IMG/VR virus record: IMGVR_UViG_3300032291_000320
Location: 1-24,632 of that record
DNA length: 24,632 nucleotides
DNA from: a virus
Direction: 5' to 3' (one strand)
Under the pieces are notes generated by a model. That model searched no databases. It was not told where the DNA came from and saw only the letters and a program-made list of their open reading frames with translations. Position numbers and translations under genes: made by a program. Shown piece by piece: positions 1 through 7,753 of this stretch (position 1 is the stretch's first letter; each line of letters starts with the position of its first letter).

Positions 1-415
1 AGGCACCGGCCAGATCGGCACCGTAGATTTCCGGATTACAGGTCAGGTATTCCCGCAAGGTGTGCAGGGCGAAGGCCAAATAGGGCAAGCCGACGCAGTG
101 GCAGCTTCTGTGGTCGTTGAAGATGGTGAAGTTGCCTACGGACTACTTGGCACTCCTGCAATCACGGGCGATGCAAATGTAGACTCCTATTTCTACACAC
201 CTTCGATCCGGGCTGACCTTGGTAGTGTCAACGTAGTGTCCGGCTACCGCGTCGATGGTGTCCAAGCGACCGGTTCAATAGGCAGCGTGATGGTTCAAAT
301 TCCAAAGATCGTAACCGTTACTGGCGTATCAGCAACTGGACGCGTGCAAACGCCCCTCGTTTGGGGTAACATCAACGACAGCCAAGACCCCAACTGGGTT
401 GTCATCCCGACGTAA
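1..415 (+). CDS. Repeat-rich phage structural protein, C-terminal part (5' truncated)
   Basis: The reading frame is open from base 2 to the TAA at 413-415, so the gene begins before the window; the internal ATG at 62 is probably not the start. About 137 residues are visible. They carry degenerate repeats built on a 'GVxATGxIGxVxV' pattern (for example GVQATGSIGSV and GVSATGRVQTP), rich in Gly, Val and Thr and typical of beta-structured virion proteins. The chain ends in a tryptophan-bearing segment, DSQDPNWVVIPT. The next gene, a tail fibre, follows 9 bp downstream in the same direction, so a tail or fibre-associated role is likely. I do not recognise a named family with certainty. The repeat character and position are seen; the virion role is inferred. 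Confidence 0.7.
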   Translation, partial: GTGQIGTVDFRITGQVFPQGVQGEGQIGQADAVAASVVVEDGEVAYGLLGTPAITGDANVDSYFYTPSIRADLGSVNVVSGYRVDGVQATGSIGSVMVQIPKIVTVTGVSATGRVQTPLVWGNINDSQDPNWVVIPT

Positions 416-424
416 GGACCGAAT

Positions 425-2017
425 ATGGCGAGTACATATAGCAATCTCAAAATCCAACTTATGGCGACTGGTGAAAACTCGTCTACATGGGGCGACGTTA
501 CCAACACCAATCTTGGGACCGCCATTGAGGAGGCCATTGCTGGTTCAGCGGATGTAACTTTTGCCAGCGGCAACGTCACTCTGACGCTCTCCGACACGAA
601 CGGAACGCAGCAGGCGCGCAACATGCGCCTTAATCTCGGCGGTCCTACTGGTGGCTCTACGCGCAACCTTGTGGTCCCCAGCATAGAGAAAGCGTACATC
701 GTCAACAATACCTGCGCAGATAGCGTGGTAGTTAAGACGGCTGCTGGCTCTGGCATCACCGTTCCTGCTGGTAAGACCATGTGGGTCTATAGCAATGCCA
801 CCGATGTGGTGGATGTCAACACGCACCTTTCTTCGCTAACGCTCGGTTCACCGCTCCCTGTATCCTCAGGTGGCACCGGTTCCAACACGGGCAGCGGTGC
901 TGCACTTACCAACCTCAACGCATCTAATGTGTCTTCTGGTACGCTTGCAGTTATTTATGGCGGCACAGGCGGTACGACGGCAGCTACGGCACGTGTAAAC
1001 TTACTTCCTTCTTATACCGCTAACGGTGGCAAAGTCCTTGCCCTTAATGCAGGCGCTACGGATACTGAGTGGATTTCGGTTGCTGGTGCGGGCACCGTTA
1101 CTTCGGTTAACGCCACAACGGCTATCAGCGGTCTTTCCTTCACTGGTGGCCCGATCACTTCGGCTGGCACTCTTACGCTTACTGGTACGCTTGGCGTCCA
1201 AGGTGGAGGCACTGGCACTACGTCGCTTACCTCGGGTGCGGTCCTGATCGGTGCTGGCACGTCGGCAGTTACGACTGTCTCCCCCGGTACCACGAGTAAC
1301 GTACTTACTTCAAATGGTTCTGCGTGGGTTTCACAGGCTCCCGGTGCCGCGGGAGTTAGCAGCTTTAACACCCGCACGGGTGCGGTTTCGCTTAGCTCGG
1401 TAGACGTTACGTCTGCTCTTACCTATACCCCAGTCCAATCCAACGGCACGGGTGCTTCGGGTACGTGGTCAATTAGTATTAGCGGTAACGCAGCAACAGC
1501 TACGTCAGCGACTTCCGCTACGTCAGCCACGACAGCAACATCGGCCACAAGCGCGACAACGGCTACAACGGCTACAACGGCTACAACGGCTACAACTGCA
1601 AACGCGCTCAACACGAGCAATAACTACCAAGTTAACAGCCTCGGCGTCGGCACTGCTGGCTCTGGCACTGCTGGTGAAATCCGTGCGACTAACAACGTCA
1701 CTGCCTTCTACTCGTCAGATGCGCGCTTGAAAGAAAACGTACAGCCCATCCAGAACGCACTCGGCATTGTATCTGCTGTTGGCGGTAAGACCTTCGACTG
1801 GACCGATGCTTACATTGCAGAGCATGGCGGTGAGGATGATTACTTCGTCCAGAAGTCCGACTTCGGTGTCATTGCACAAGATGTGCAGGCTGTATTCCCA
1901 CTAGCAGTCCGTACCCGCGACGATGGCACTCTGGCCGTTGACTATGAGAAGCTGGTGGCTGTGGCCTTTGCTGCGATTGCTGAACTACGCGCCGAGGTAG
2001 AGGCACTTAAGAAATGA
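425..2017 (+). CDS. Tail fibre protein with C-terminal S74 (endosialidase-type) chaperone domain
   Basis: This 530-aa protein is probably the receptor-binding tail fibre. The N-terminal ~140 residues (start MASTYSNLKIQLMATGE) resemble phage fibre attachment regions. The middle is low in complexity, with GGTG-type repeats (PVSSGGTGSNTG, IYGGTGGTTAA, QGGGTGTTSL) and an Ala/Thr/Ser tract around residues 355-390. The C-terminus is a clear peptidase S74 intramolecular chaperone: SSDARLKENV at 430-439, with Ser431 and the Lys436-Glu437 pair, then FGVIAQDVQAVFP, VDYEKLVAVAFAAI and a terminal coiled coil. In this family the domain trimerises the fibre and then cleaves itself off just before the conserved serine. 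The start ATG at 425 follows a purine-rich AAGGACCGA. The gene overlaps the next by 4 bp (ATGA). Receptor specificity cannot be read from the sequence. Confidence 0.92.
   Translation: MASTYSNLKIQLMATGENSSTWGDVTNTNLGTAIEEAIAGSADVTFASGNVTLTLSDTNGTQQARNMRLNLGGPTGGSTRNLVVPSIEKAYIVNNTCADSVVVKTAAGSGITVPAGKTMWVYSNATDVVDVNTHLSSLTLGSPLPVSSGGTGSNTGSGAALTNLNASNVSSGTLAVIYGGTGGTTAATARVNLLPSYTANGGKVLALNAGATDTEWISVAGAGTVTSVNATTAISGLSFTGGPITSAGTLTLTGTLGVQGGGTGTTSLTSGAVLIGAGTSAVTTVSPGTTSNVLTSNGSAWVSQAPGAAGVSSFNTRTGAVSLSSVDVTSALTYTPVQSNGTGASGTWSISISGNAATATSATSATSATTATSATSATTATTATTATTATTANALNTSNNYQVNSLGVGTAGSGTAGEIRATNNVTAFYSSDARLKENVQPIQNALGIVSAVGGKTFDWTDAYIAEHGGEDDYFVQKSDFGVIAQDVQAVFPLAVRTRDDGTLAVDYEKLVAVAFAAIAELRAEVEALKK
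1556..1596 (+). repeat. 9-bp tandem repeat inside the tail fibre gene
   Basis: Four perfect copies of ACAACGGCT (1556-1591) are followed by a partial copy. The array is codon-aligned and encodes a Thr-Thr-Ala tract. Upstream, ACG/ACA-TCG/TCA-GCC codons form a looser version of the same Thr-Ser-Ala pattern. A 9-bp unit keeps the frame when copies are gained or lost, so the fibre shaft could vary in length by slippage; that consequence is inferred. Confidence 0.85.
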
Positions 2018-2568
2018 CGCTTAACTCATCAGGACCGATCAGCTTAGGTGGCACCGCTACGAACGCGTCCATTAACCTTGAACTAAGCCAAGCGTTCAAC
2101 GCGCAGATTTCGATGAATGACGCCAACGTGCGTACGCTAGCTGGGGTGGCATCTGGTGCCATTATCATGCCGACCAACTTCTATGGCAAGAGTGCGGGTG
2201 CTACTGTTAATTTTAACGACGCAGTTGTTTCGGCTGCTGGCGTTCCCGCTCAATCTGCGGGATACCGCATAAATACAAACGGATTTGTTTACCAAGTGGT
2301 AAACGGTACCGATACATCGCTTGGCCAGTGGGTGACACCATCTTCCGCAGGTGGAAACTACGAAGTTTTTGCTACACTAGTTAGCGGCACTCTTTCCTCA
2401 GGAACTACGGGTTCTTGGGTTGCTACCTCTGGAACCCCGCTGTGGACACGGGTGGCGGTTATATCAGGCACCATTAATACCGTAGAGTTAGGTATGGATA
2501 TTCGCGCCACCGGGACCGGAACAGTTCTTGATTCGTGGTCTGTAACCCTTGAGGCTGAAAGGTTCTAA
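2014..2568 (+). CDS. Small fibre- or tail-associated structural protein
   Basis: This 184-aa protein starts inside the stop of the tail fibre gene (ATGA at 2014-2017), so the two are translationally coupled. The N-terminal ~60 residues have the pattern MTLNSSGPISLGG, INLELSQ, TLAGVASGAI, ending in NFYGKS. I associate this module with phage tail and fibre-adjacent proteins. The remaining ~120 residues are beta-rich (Gly, Thr, Ser, Val) without cysteine or obvious catalytic motifs, and resemble a small sandwich or tip domain. It probably decorates or assists the fibre; that rests on position and composition. No signal peptide or membrane segment is seen. Confidence 0.75.
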   Translation: MTLNSSGPISLGGTATNASINLELSQAFNAQISMNDANVRTLAGVASGAIIMPTNFYGKSAGATVNFNDAVVSAAGVPAQSAGYRINTNGFVYQVVNGTDTSLGQWVTPSSAGGNYEVFATLVSGTLSSGTTGSWVATSGTPLWTRVAVISGTINTVELGMDIRATGTGTVLDSWSVTLEAERF

Positions 2569-4508
2569 TGCCCTTCATCAAACTTCAGTTTAAGCCCGGT
2601 GTGAACCGCGACCAGACCGACTACTCCAACGAAGGTGGTTGGTACGAGTGCGACAAGATACGGTTCCGCTCTGGCTATCCGGAGAAGATTGGCGGCTGGC
2701 AGAAATCTACGCCGAACCCGTTTATTGGCGTGTGTCGCCAGATGTGGAACTGGATCACCACGTTCTCGGACAACTTCCTTGCCTTGGGGACGAACGAGAA
2801 ACTCTACATTGAGGCTGGCGGATACTATAACGACATCACGCCGCTGCGTACGGTAAACCCGACGCTGGCAACTCCTGTGACGGACAACTCCGTCTATACG
2901 TCAACGACCACGCCGACCATCGTAACCATAACTTTAAGCTCCGTGCATAATGCGCAGTCGGATAACTATGTCACTATCTCAGGTGTAACTGGCACCATTG
3001 GCGGAATCCCCGCCAGCCAGATCAACGGCAACCATCAGATTACCGTGACGAATACTTTCTCATTCACTATTCCTGTGACAGGCCCAGTTACCTCAAACGT
3101 TTCTGGCTCTGGTGGCACGGCGATTAGCATCAGCTTTGAAATCGACATCGGCAACCCTATTGCTGTCAACGGTTACGGCTGGGGTACAGGCGTCTGGGGT
3201 CGTGAAGCATGGGGGCTTGGGTCTACAACACCCATCACTCAGCCGCAGCGCGACTGGTGGCTCGATAACTTCGACAACGACCTTGTGGCAAATATCCGCA
3301 ACGGTCCCGGTTACTGGTGGGCTCGTGGTAGCACTGTTAATCCATCTACAGCGCTTGCCTCTCGGGCTATTACGCTCCAAGCTCTTGCGACGAGTGAGGG
3401 CTACAACCCTGACTATGTGCCGGTTAAGATCATGCAGTTGCTGGTCTCGCAGCAGGATAAGCACCTCATTTCCTTTGGTTCTGTGCCTTATAACAGCACG
3501 CTTGCGACTGACTTTGACCCACTTCTGATCCGCTGGGCATCCCAAGACAACCCGGGCCAGTGGTTGATAGACACCACTACGAGTGCTGGATTCCTGCGCA
3601 TTTCACGTGGTTCCCAGATCATCCGTGCTCTCCCGACGAGGCAGGAAATTCTCGTCTGGACGGATACAAACCTGTATACGCTCCAGTTTCTCGGCACGAC
3701 AGATGTGTTCGGCCTTCAGGAATATGCGGACAACATCTCTATTGCTTCTGCTCGGTGCATGGCATCCGCGTCCAACATCACCTATTGGATGGGGCAAGAT
3801 AAGTTCTATGCCTACACTGGTCGCGTCGAGACGCTGCCCTGTACCCTGCGCAACCATGTCTTCCAGAACCTTAACTATAGTCAAGCAGCACAGATCGTCT
3901 GCGGGACCAATGAGCAGTGGAACGAAGTTTGGTGGTTTTACCCTACGCTAGACAGCGATTACAACAACGCCTATGTGGTCTATAACCACCTTGAAAAAAT
4001 CTGGTATTATGGGACCATTGACCGTACGGCATGGCTCGACACCCCGCTACGCCAGTACCCGCAGGCTGCTAATACACCGGTAAACATAAACAACCTCGGC
4101 AGCGTCATCGTTGGCGATGGTTATGTTTATGGCCACGAGAACGGCATCAACGACGACACAGACCCCATGGTGTCTTTCATTCAGTCGTCAGACTTTGACC
4201 TTGATGACGGCTATAAGTTTATGCTCAGCCGACGCATCATCCCAGACATTGAGTTCAACGGCTCCACGTCAAACGCACCAGAAGTCACCATGCAGATTAG
4301 AGCACGTAATTTCCCCGGCTCTACGCTGTCCAATAACCCCAGTGATAGCAAGCTCGTGATAGAGACGTCGGTAGATCAATATACAGAACAGGTCTTTGTG
4401 CGTGCACGCGCTCGCCAGATGGCGCTTAAGATTAGTTCTGAAACCCTCGGCGTACAGTGGCAACTGGGTGCCCCGCGCCTTGACGCTCGTGAAGATGGTA
4501 CTCGGTAA
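2568..4508 (+). CDS. Tail/packaged-DNA-stabilisation-like protein with an FCCH-like beta insert
   Basis: This 646-aa virion protein starts at a TAATG overlap with the preceding stop. The N-terminus (MPFIKLQFKPGVNRDQTDYS, then EGGWYECDKIRFRSGYPEKIGGW) is highly conserved in podovirus-like tail proteins that I associate with the P22 gp10 (tail accessory/stabilisation) group; this assignment is from memory. After a gap comes a beta-rich segment at about residues 118-165 (SVHNAQSDNYVTISGV, then NGNHQITV, NTFSFTI). It resembles the FCCH-like small domain often inserted in phage structural proteins. The rest is rich in Trp, Tyr, Asn and Asp with repeated beta-strand/turn patterns (for example IRALPTRQEILVWTDTNLYTL), consistent with a beta-propeller-like body. 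It is probably part of the tail tube or neck closing the portal. An alternative is a baseplate or fibre hub protein. Confidence 0.75.
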   Translation: MPFIKLQFKPGVNRDQTDYSNEGGWYECDKIRFRSGYPEKIGGWQKSTPNPFIGVCRQMWNWITTFSDNFLALGTNEKLYIEAGGYYNDITPLRTVNPTLATPVTDNSVYTSTTTPTIVTITLSSVHNAQSDNYVTISGVTGTIGGIPASQINGNHQITVTNTFSFTIPVTGPVTSNVSGSGGTAISISFEIDIGNPIAVNGYGWGTGVWGREAWGLGSTTPITQPQRDWWLDNFDNDLVANIRNGPGYWWARGSTVNPSTALASRAITLQALATSEGYNPDYVPVKIMQLLVSQQDKHLISFGSVPYNSTLATDFDPLLIRWASQDNPGQWLIDTTTSAGFLRISRGSQIIRALPTRQEILVWTDTNLYTLQFLGTTDVFGLQEYADNISIASARCMASASNITYWMGQDKFYAYTGRVETLPCTLRNHVFQNLNYSQAAQIVCGTNEQWNEVWWFYPTLDSDYNNAYVVYNHLEKIWYYGTIDRTAWLDTPLRQYPQAANTPVNINNLGSVIVGDGYVYGHENGINDDTDPMVSFIQSSDFDLDDGYKFMLSRRIIPDIEFNGSTSNAPEVTMQIRARNFPGSTLSNNPSDSKLVIETSVDQYTEQVFVRARARQMALKISSETLGVQWQLGAPRLDAREDGTR

Positions 4509-4825
4509 TGGCGCTCGAGAAATTTAAAGCTGCCCCGCTTCCTAACCCGCCTGTACAATACGATCCACAGTATGTGCGGCAGCTTGTTCGCGTCCTCGAA
4601 CTTTATTTCTCTCAGTTGGATTCGCTCACCCCCAACCAAGCGGCTTCTTATCGGGCTGATGCTTTTTATGGGGGTACTTTTAGTGGTATCTTCGCTGCGC
4701 GGCCAGTGACTACAACCCAAAAGAATGCTTTAACGGCACAGGCTGGGTGGGTTGTTTTTGATACCACGCTGGGTAAACTATGCGTATATAATGGCACAAA
4801 CTGGCAAACGATAACTTCAACTTAG
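4508..4825 (+). CDS. Small virion accessory protein, unknown function
   Basis: This 105-aa protein starts at a TAATG overlap with the preceding tail gene, implying coupled translation and equal dosage. Residues 1-50 are proline-rich and then helical (PNPPVQYDPQYVRQLVRVLE, with LYFSQLDSLT following). The C-terminal ~40 residues (GWVVFDTTLGKLCVYNGTNW) form a beta hairpin motif common at the ends of phage fibre and tail proteins. No enzyme motif is visible. It is probably a small tail component or fibre-assembly partner. The following 61 bp (4826-4886) hold no gene; they include the AAGGA ribosome site for the next gene and no promoter I can support. Confidence 0.7.
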   Translation: MALEKFKAAPLPNPPVQYDPQYVRQLVRVLELYFSQLDSLTPNQAASYRADAFYGGTFSGIFAARPVTTTQKNALTAQAGWVVFDTTLGKLCVYNGTNWQTITST

Positions 4826-4886
4826 AATCTTTGGACAAATCGGTAATACCAGTGTAAGTACAGAATAGCGCTCAAGGATTTAGGTT

Positions 4887-6329
4887 ATGCAGGAATTGGA
4901 CGTTCAGCCCACTAATCCCACTCCGTACACCCCTGCAGGGGGCATGTACAATAATAACCCGGTTCCGGGGGCTGGTGGTTTGCCGTCTCTTTCGGGTTTG
5001 AACACCCGTATGAACCCAATGGCTCAGGAGCTTCAGGGCCAAGGGCGTGGCGAAGATTCCATGCTCGTGCACATGACACCGGGCGAAGTAAATAGCCTTC
5101 AGGGTCTAGCTATGGCACATGGCGGATCGCTTACTATTAACCCAGAAACAGGTCTGCCCGAAGCTGGCTTCCTTAAGAAGTTACTACCTACACTGCTAGG
5201 CGCAGGGCTTATGCTTATTCCGGGCGTGAACGCACTTGCTGCGGCTGGTATGGTCGCTGGTGGCTCTGTTCTAAAAACAGGTAGCCTTAAGAAAGGTCTG
5301 ATGGCCGGTCTCCAAGCCTATGGCGGTGCTTCACTTGCTGGTGGTTTGGGTGCTGGCAATGTGTTTGGTAACGCGGCTAAACAAGCGGGTACTGGTGCCG
5401 CAACTGGTTTTGGTAAATTTGCTACGAGTCCTGAGCTTTTGGCTCAATCTGCCGCAGAGGGCGGCGGGGCTGTTGGACTTGCGGGCCAAACTGCGGCTAA
5501 AACGGGTCTTGCTGGGATCGCACAAGGCTTCGGCACTGCGGCTAAGGCTGGTCTACCTGCTGGTACTCCGGGGATTATCTCCAAAGCTGCACCCATGATT
5601 GCTGCTTCTGGTCTTATGAAGGGTGTTACTGGCGCAGTGGCCCCATCAGGTGGCGGTGGTGTAGCAGGACCGGCTGGTCAGGTTGATAACTCGTACCAAG
5701 GTCCATACTACGCGCAGGATAGGCAGCGGATTCTAGACCCTGAGGGTCCTACTTCATCGAAGCAGCGCCGCCACTTTGCCGTTAGCATGCCAGAGATATA
5801 TAACACTATGGGTCAGGTCGTACAGCCCGGTTCCAATACAGCACGCGGCACGCAGATCATGCAGCCGGTGCTAAACCCTAACGCTAAGAAGGGTCAGAAC
5901 ATGTACGACTTCCAGCCCACTACCTACATGGGTGGCGTTGACCCTGACGAAGAAGACACAGGCTACGCCGTTGGTGGCCCGGTGAATATGCGCAACGGTT
6001 CTTTTGTAGTCGATGCACGTACGGTATCAGAGCTTGGTAACGGCAGCAGCAATGCTGGCATGGAATTTTTATCTCGTATGGGTGGACGCCCAATACAGGG
6101 ACCCGGTGACGGGGTAAGTGACTCAATACGCGCAAGTATTGGCGGCAAGCAGGATGCCCGTATCGCCCGCGACGAAGTGCTGTTTCCCCCAGAGGCAGTT
6201 AAACGATTAGGAAATGGTAGCTCAAAGAAGGGCACTGCTAAACTATACTCGCTTATGAACAAGGCGCACAAAGCCCGCAAGAAAGCAAAGCGTGGACAAG
6301 ATACCAAACTGCGTCGTGGATTAGGATGA
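4887..6329 (+). CDS. Glycine-rich hydrophobic internal virion protein
   Basis: This 480-aa protein is probably an internal or ejected virion protein. The first ~60 residues are Pro/Gly/Asn-rich. The next segment (MLVHMTPGEVNSLQGLAMA, then HGGSLTINPETGLPEAGFLK) is a motif I associate with virion proteins of uncultured aquatic phages. Residues ~93-155 are strongly hydrophobic (LLPTLLGAGLMLIPGVNALA and a Gly/Ala-rich continuation) and could insert in membrane. The C-terminal third contains two related units: VDARTVSELGNGSSNAGMEF near 370 and LFPPEAVKRLGNGSSKKGTA near 435. A basic tail (KARKKAKRG) follows. The ATG at 4887 lies 8 nt after AAGGA. It is the first of four consecutive genes likely to be co-packaged. 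The role is inferred from context; no catalytic site is seen. Confidence 0.75.
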   Translation: MQELDVQPTNPTPYTPAGGMYNNNPVPGAGGLPSLSGLNTRMNPMAQELQGQGRGEDSMLVHMTPGEVNSLQGLAMAHGGSLTINPETGLPEAGFLKKLLPTLLGAGLMLIPGVNALAAAGMVAGGSVLKTGSLKKGLMAGLQAYGGASLAGGLGAGNVFGNAAKQAGTGAATGFGKFATSPELLAQSAAEGGGAVGLAGQTAAKTGLAGIAQGFGTAAKAGLPAGTPGIISKAAPMIAASGLMKGVTGAVAPSGGGGVAGPAGQVDNSYQGPYYAQDRQRILDPEGPTSSKQRRHFAVSMPEIYNTMGQVVQPGSNTARGTQIMQPVLNPNAKKGQNMYDFQPTTYMGGVDPDEEDTGYAVGGPVNMRNGSFVVDARTVSELGNGSSNAGMEFLSRMGGRPIQGPGDGVSDSIRASIGGKQDARIARDEVLFPPEAVKRLGNGSSKKGTAKLYSLMNKAHKARKKAKRGQDTKLRRGLG

Positions 6330-6335
6330 TTTGTA

Positions 6336-7742
6336 ATGGCTAAAAGTACTACACAGAACGTTGTTCAGACCACATCGAATATCGGACCGTCGCAGCTTCC
6401 GTACTACAACACTGCGATGCAGGGTGCCCAGTCTCTGCTTACCACTCCGATGCCGGTCTATGATCGTGAGCGTCTCGAAGGGTTTACAGACCAACAGAAG
6501 AAGCTTCAGGGCGAAGTTGCCGGTATGCAGACACCGGGCCAATTTGGTGCTGCTTCAAATCTCTCTGCAGCCGCTGGACTCGGTTCGCTCCAAGCAGGGC
6601 AATATACGCCGGGTCAGTTTGGTGCACAGCAGATAGGTCAACCTAACCTCCAGCAGTATAGTATGCAGGGGCCAGCTAACGTACAGGCCCAGCAGTACGG
6701 TACACCTCAGATGGGTGCTGCTCAGACCAGCTTCCAACCCAACTTAAATTACTTCCAAATGCAAGGTCCACAGCAATTTGGTGGGGTGCAGGCGCAGCAG
6801 TATATGTCGCCCTATGCCCAGAACGTCACCGACATACAGAAGCGCGAAGCTATCCGTGACGCCCAGCAACAGCAGTTGGGTGCAAACCTTGGGTCGGTTA
6901 GACAGGGTACATATGGCGGTGCCCGCCAAGCCCTTGCTCAGACAGAGCGTGAGCGCAATCTAGGTATACAGTTAGGCGACATCCAAGCACGTGGCTCGCA
7001 ATCAGCGTATGAAAATGCGCAAGCTCAGTTCGAGCGTGACCGCGCAGCGGGTATGACGGTAGGAGGCCAGAACCAAGCTGCCGCACTACAGACGCAACAA
7101 CTTGGTACACAGACTGGCCTACAGTCGGCACTTGCTAACCTCGACTCTGCTTCGCAGGCTAACGTCCAGAACTTGGCGGCTCAGCTTCAAACGCAGGGAC
7201 TTAATTCCGAGCAGGCTATGCGCGCAGCATTGGCTAACCAGCAGGCGCAGCTTACTACAGGCCAGCAGAACCTTAGCGCCGCGCTTGATACACAGCGTCT
7301 CGGTGCCCAAACAGGTCTTGCTGCACTCCAATCGAATCAGCAGGCTGACCTCGATAGGCAGCGTATGGCGGAACAATCTCGCCAGTTTGGTTCACAGCAG
7401 GGTCTTGCAGGTCTCGCTCAGGCTAATCAGGCAGGTCAGACACTCGCCAATATCGGTTCGGCACAGCAGAATGCGGACATTTCACGGCTTGGTGTGCAGC
7501 AAGGTACAGCGGCGCAGACGCAGGCACTTGAGCAGCAGAAGCGTGATCTTGACTACGCAGACTTTATGCGGGAAGCCGATAACCCATACACACAACTTCA
7601 GCGTTATATGGGCCTACTAAGCGGTGTGCCACAAGCGACGACCACCACACAGACGTCAACTGCTCCGACACCAAGCATCGGGCAACAGCTTTTGGGTGCT
7701 GGCGTCACTGCAGCAGGCTTGTATAAGCAGTTTGGTACTTAA
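6336..7742 (+). CDS. Glutamine-rich helical virion protein
   Basis: This 468-aa protein is dominated by Gln, Ala, Gly and Leu and begins 6 bp after the previous stop. Residues ~60-150 contain irregular repeats of a 'QxGxxQxxxQxYxxPQxGxxQ' type. A conserved-looking core follows (YMSPYAQNVTDIQKREAIRD, LGSVRQGTYGGARQALAQTE, RERNLGIQLGDIQARG). Then come long helical Gln/Ala-rich repeats (QTGLQSALANLDSASQANVQ and similar) to residue ~400, and a final motif DYADFMREADNPYTQLQRYM. The repeats look like an extended helical or coiled structure. Between a hydrophobic protein and a transglycosylase, it is probably an internal or ejected protein, perhaps a tube-forming component. I know of no enzymatic activity for it. 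Confidence 0.75.
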   Translation: MAKSTTQNVVQTTSNIGPSQLPYYNTAMQGAQSLLTTPMPVYDRERLEGFTDQQKKLQGEVAGMQTPGQFGAASNLSAAAGLGSLQAGQYTPGQFGAQQIGQPNLQQYSMQGPANVQAQQYGTPQMGAAQTSFQPNLNYFQMQGPQQFGGVQAQQYMSPYAQNVTDIQKREAIRDAQQQQLGANLGSVRQGTYGGARQALAQTERERNLGIQLGDIQARGSQSAYENAQAQFERDRAAGMTVGGQNQAAALQTQQLGTQTGLQSALANLDSASQANVQNLAAQLQTQGLNSEQAMRAALANQQAQLTTGQQNLSAALDTQRLGAQTGLAALQSNQQADLDRQRMAEQSRQFGSQQGLAGLAQANQAGQTLANIGSAQQNADISRLGVQQGTAAQTQALEQQKRDLDYADFMREADNPYTQLQRYMGLLSGVPQATTTTQTSTAPTPSIGQQLLGAGVTAAGLYKQFGT

Positions 7743-7747
7743 GGGGA
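7741..7747 (+). promoter_or_regulatory. Ribosome binding site supporting a TTG start
   Basis: AAGGGGA lies 6 nt before the TTG at 7754 and overlaps the TAA of the previous gene. The next in-frame ATG (7796, residue 15) has no such site, so the TTG is the better start for the transglycosylase gene. Confidence 0.65.
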
Positions 7748-7753
7748 TATACG

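Noticed and set aside
295-780. 161-aa minus-strand ORF across the junction of the first two genes
   Set aside because: It crosses two well-supported plus-strand genes and is Val/Leu/Thr/Pro-rich in the way of antisense frames.
1556-1596. Tandem repeat as a possible CRISPR array
   Set aside because: The units are only 9 bp, contiguous without spacers and codon-aligned in the fibre gene.
4826-4886. Promoter in the gap before the 480-aa virion protein gene
   Set aside because: TTGGAC followed 18 bp later by TAAGTA is too weak a match to support a sigma-70 promoter.
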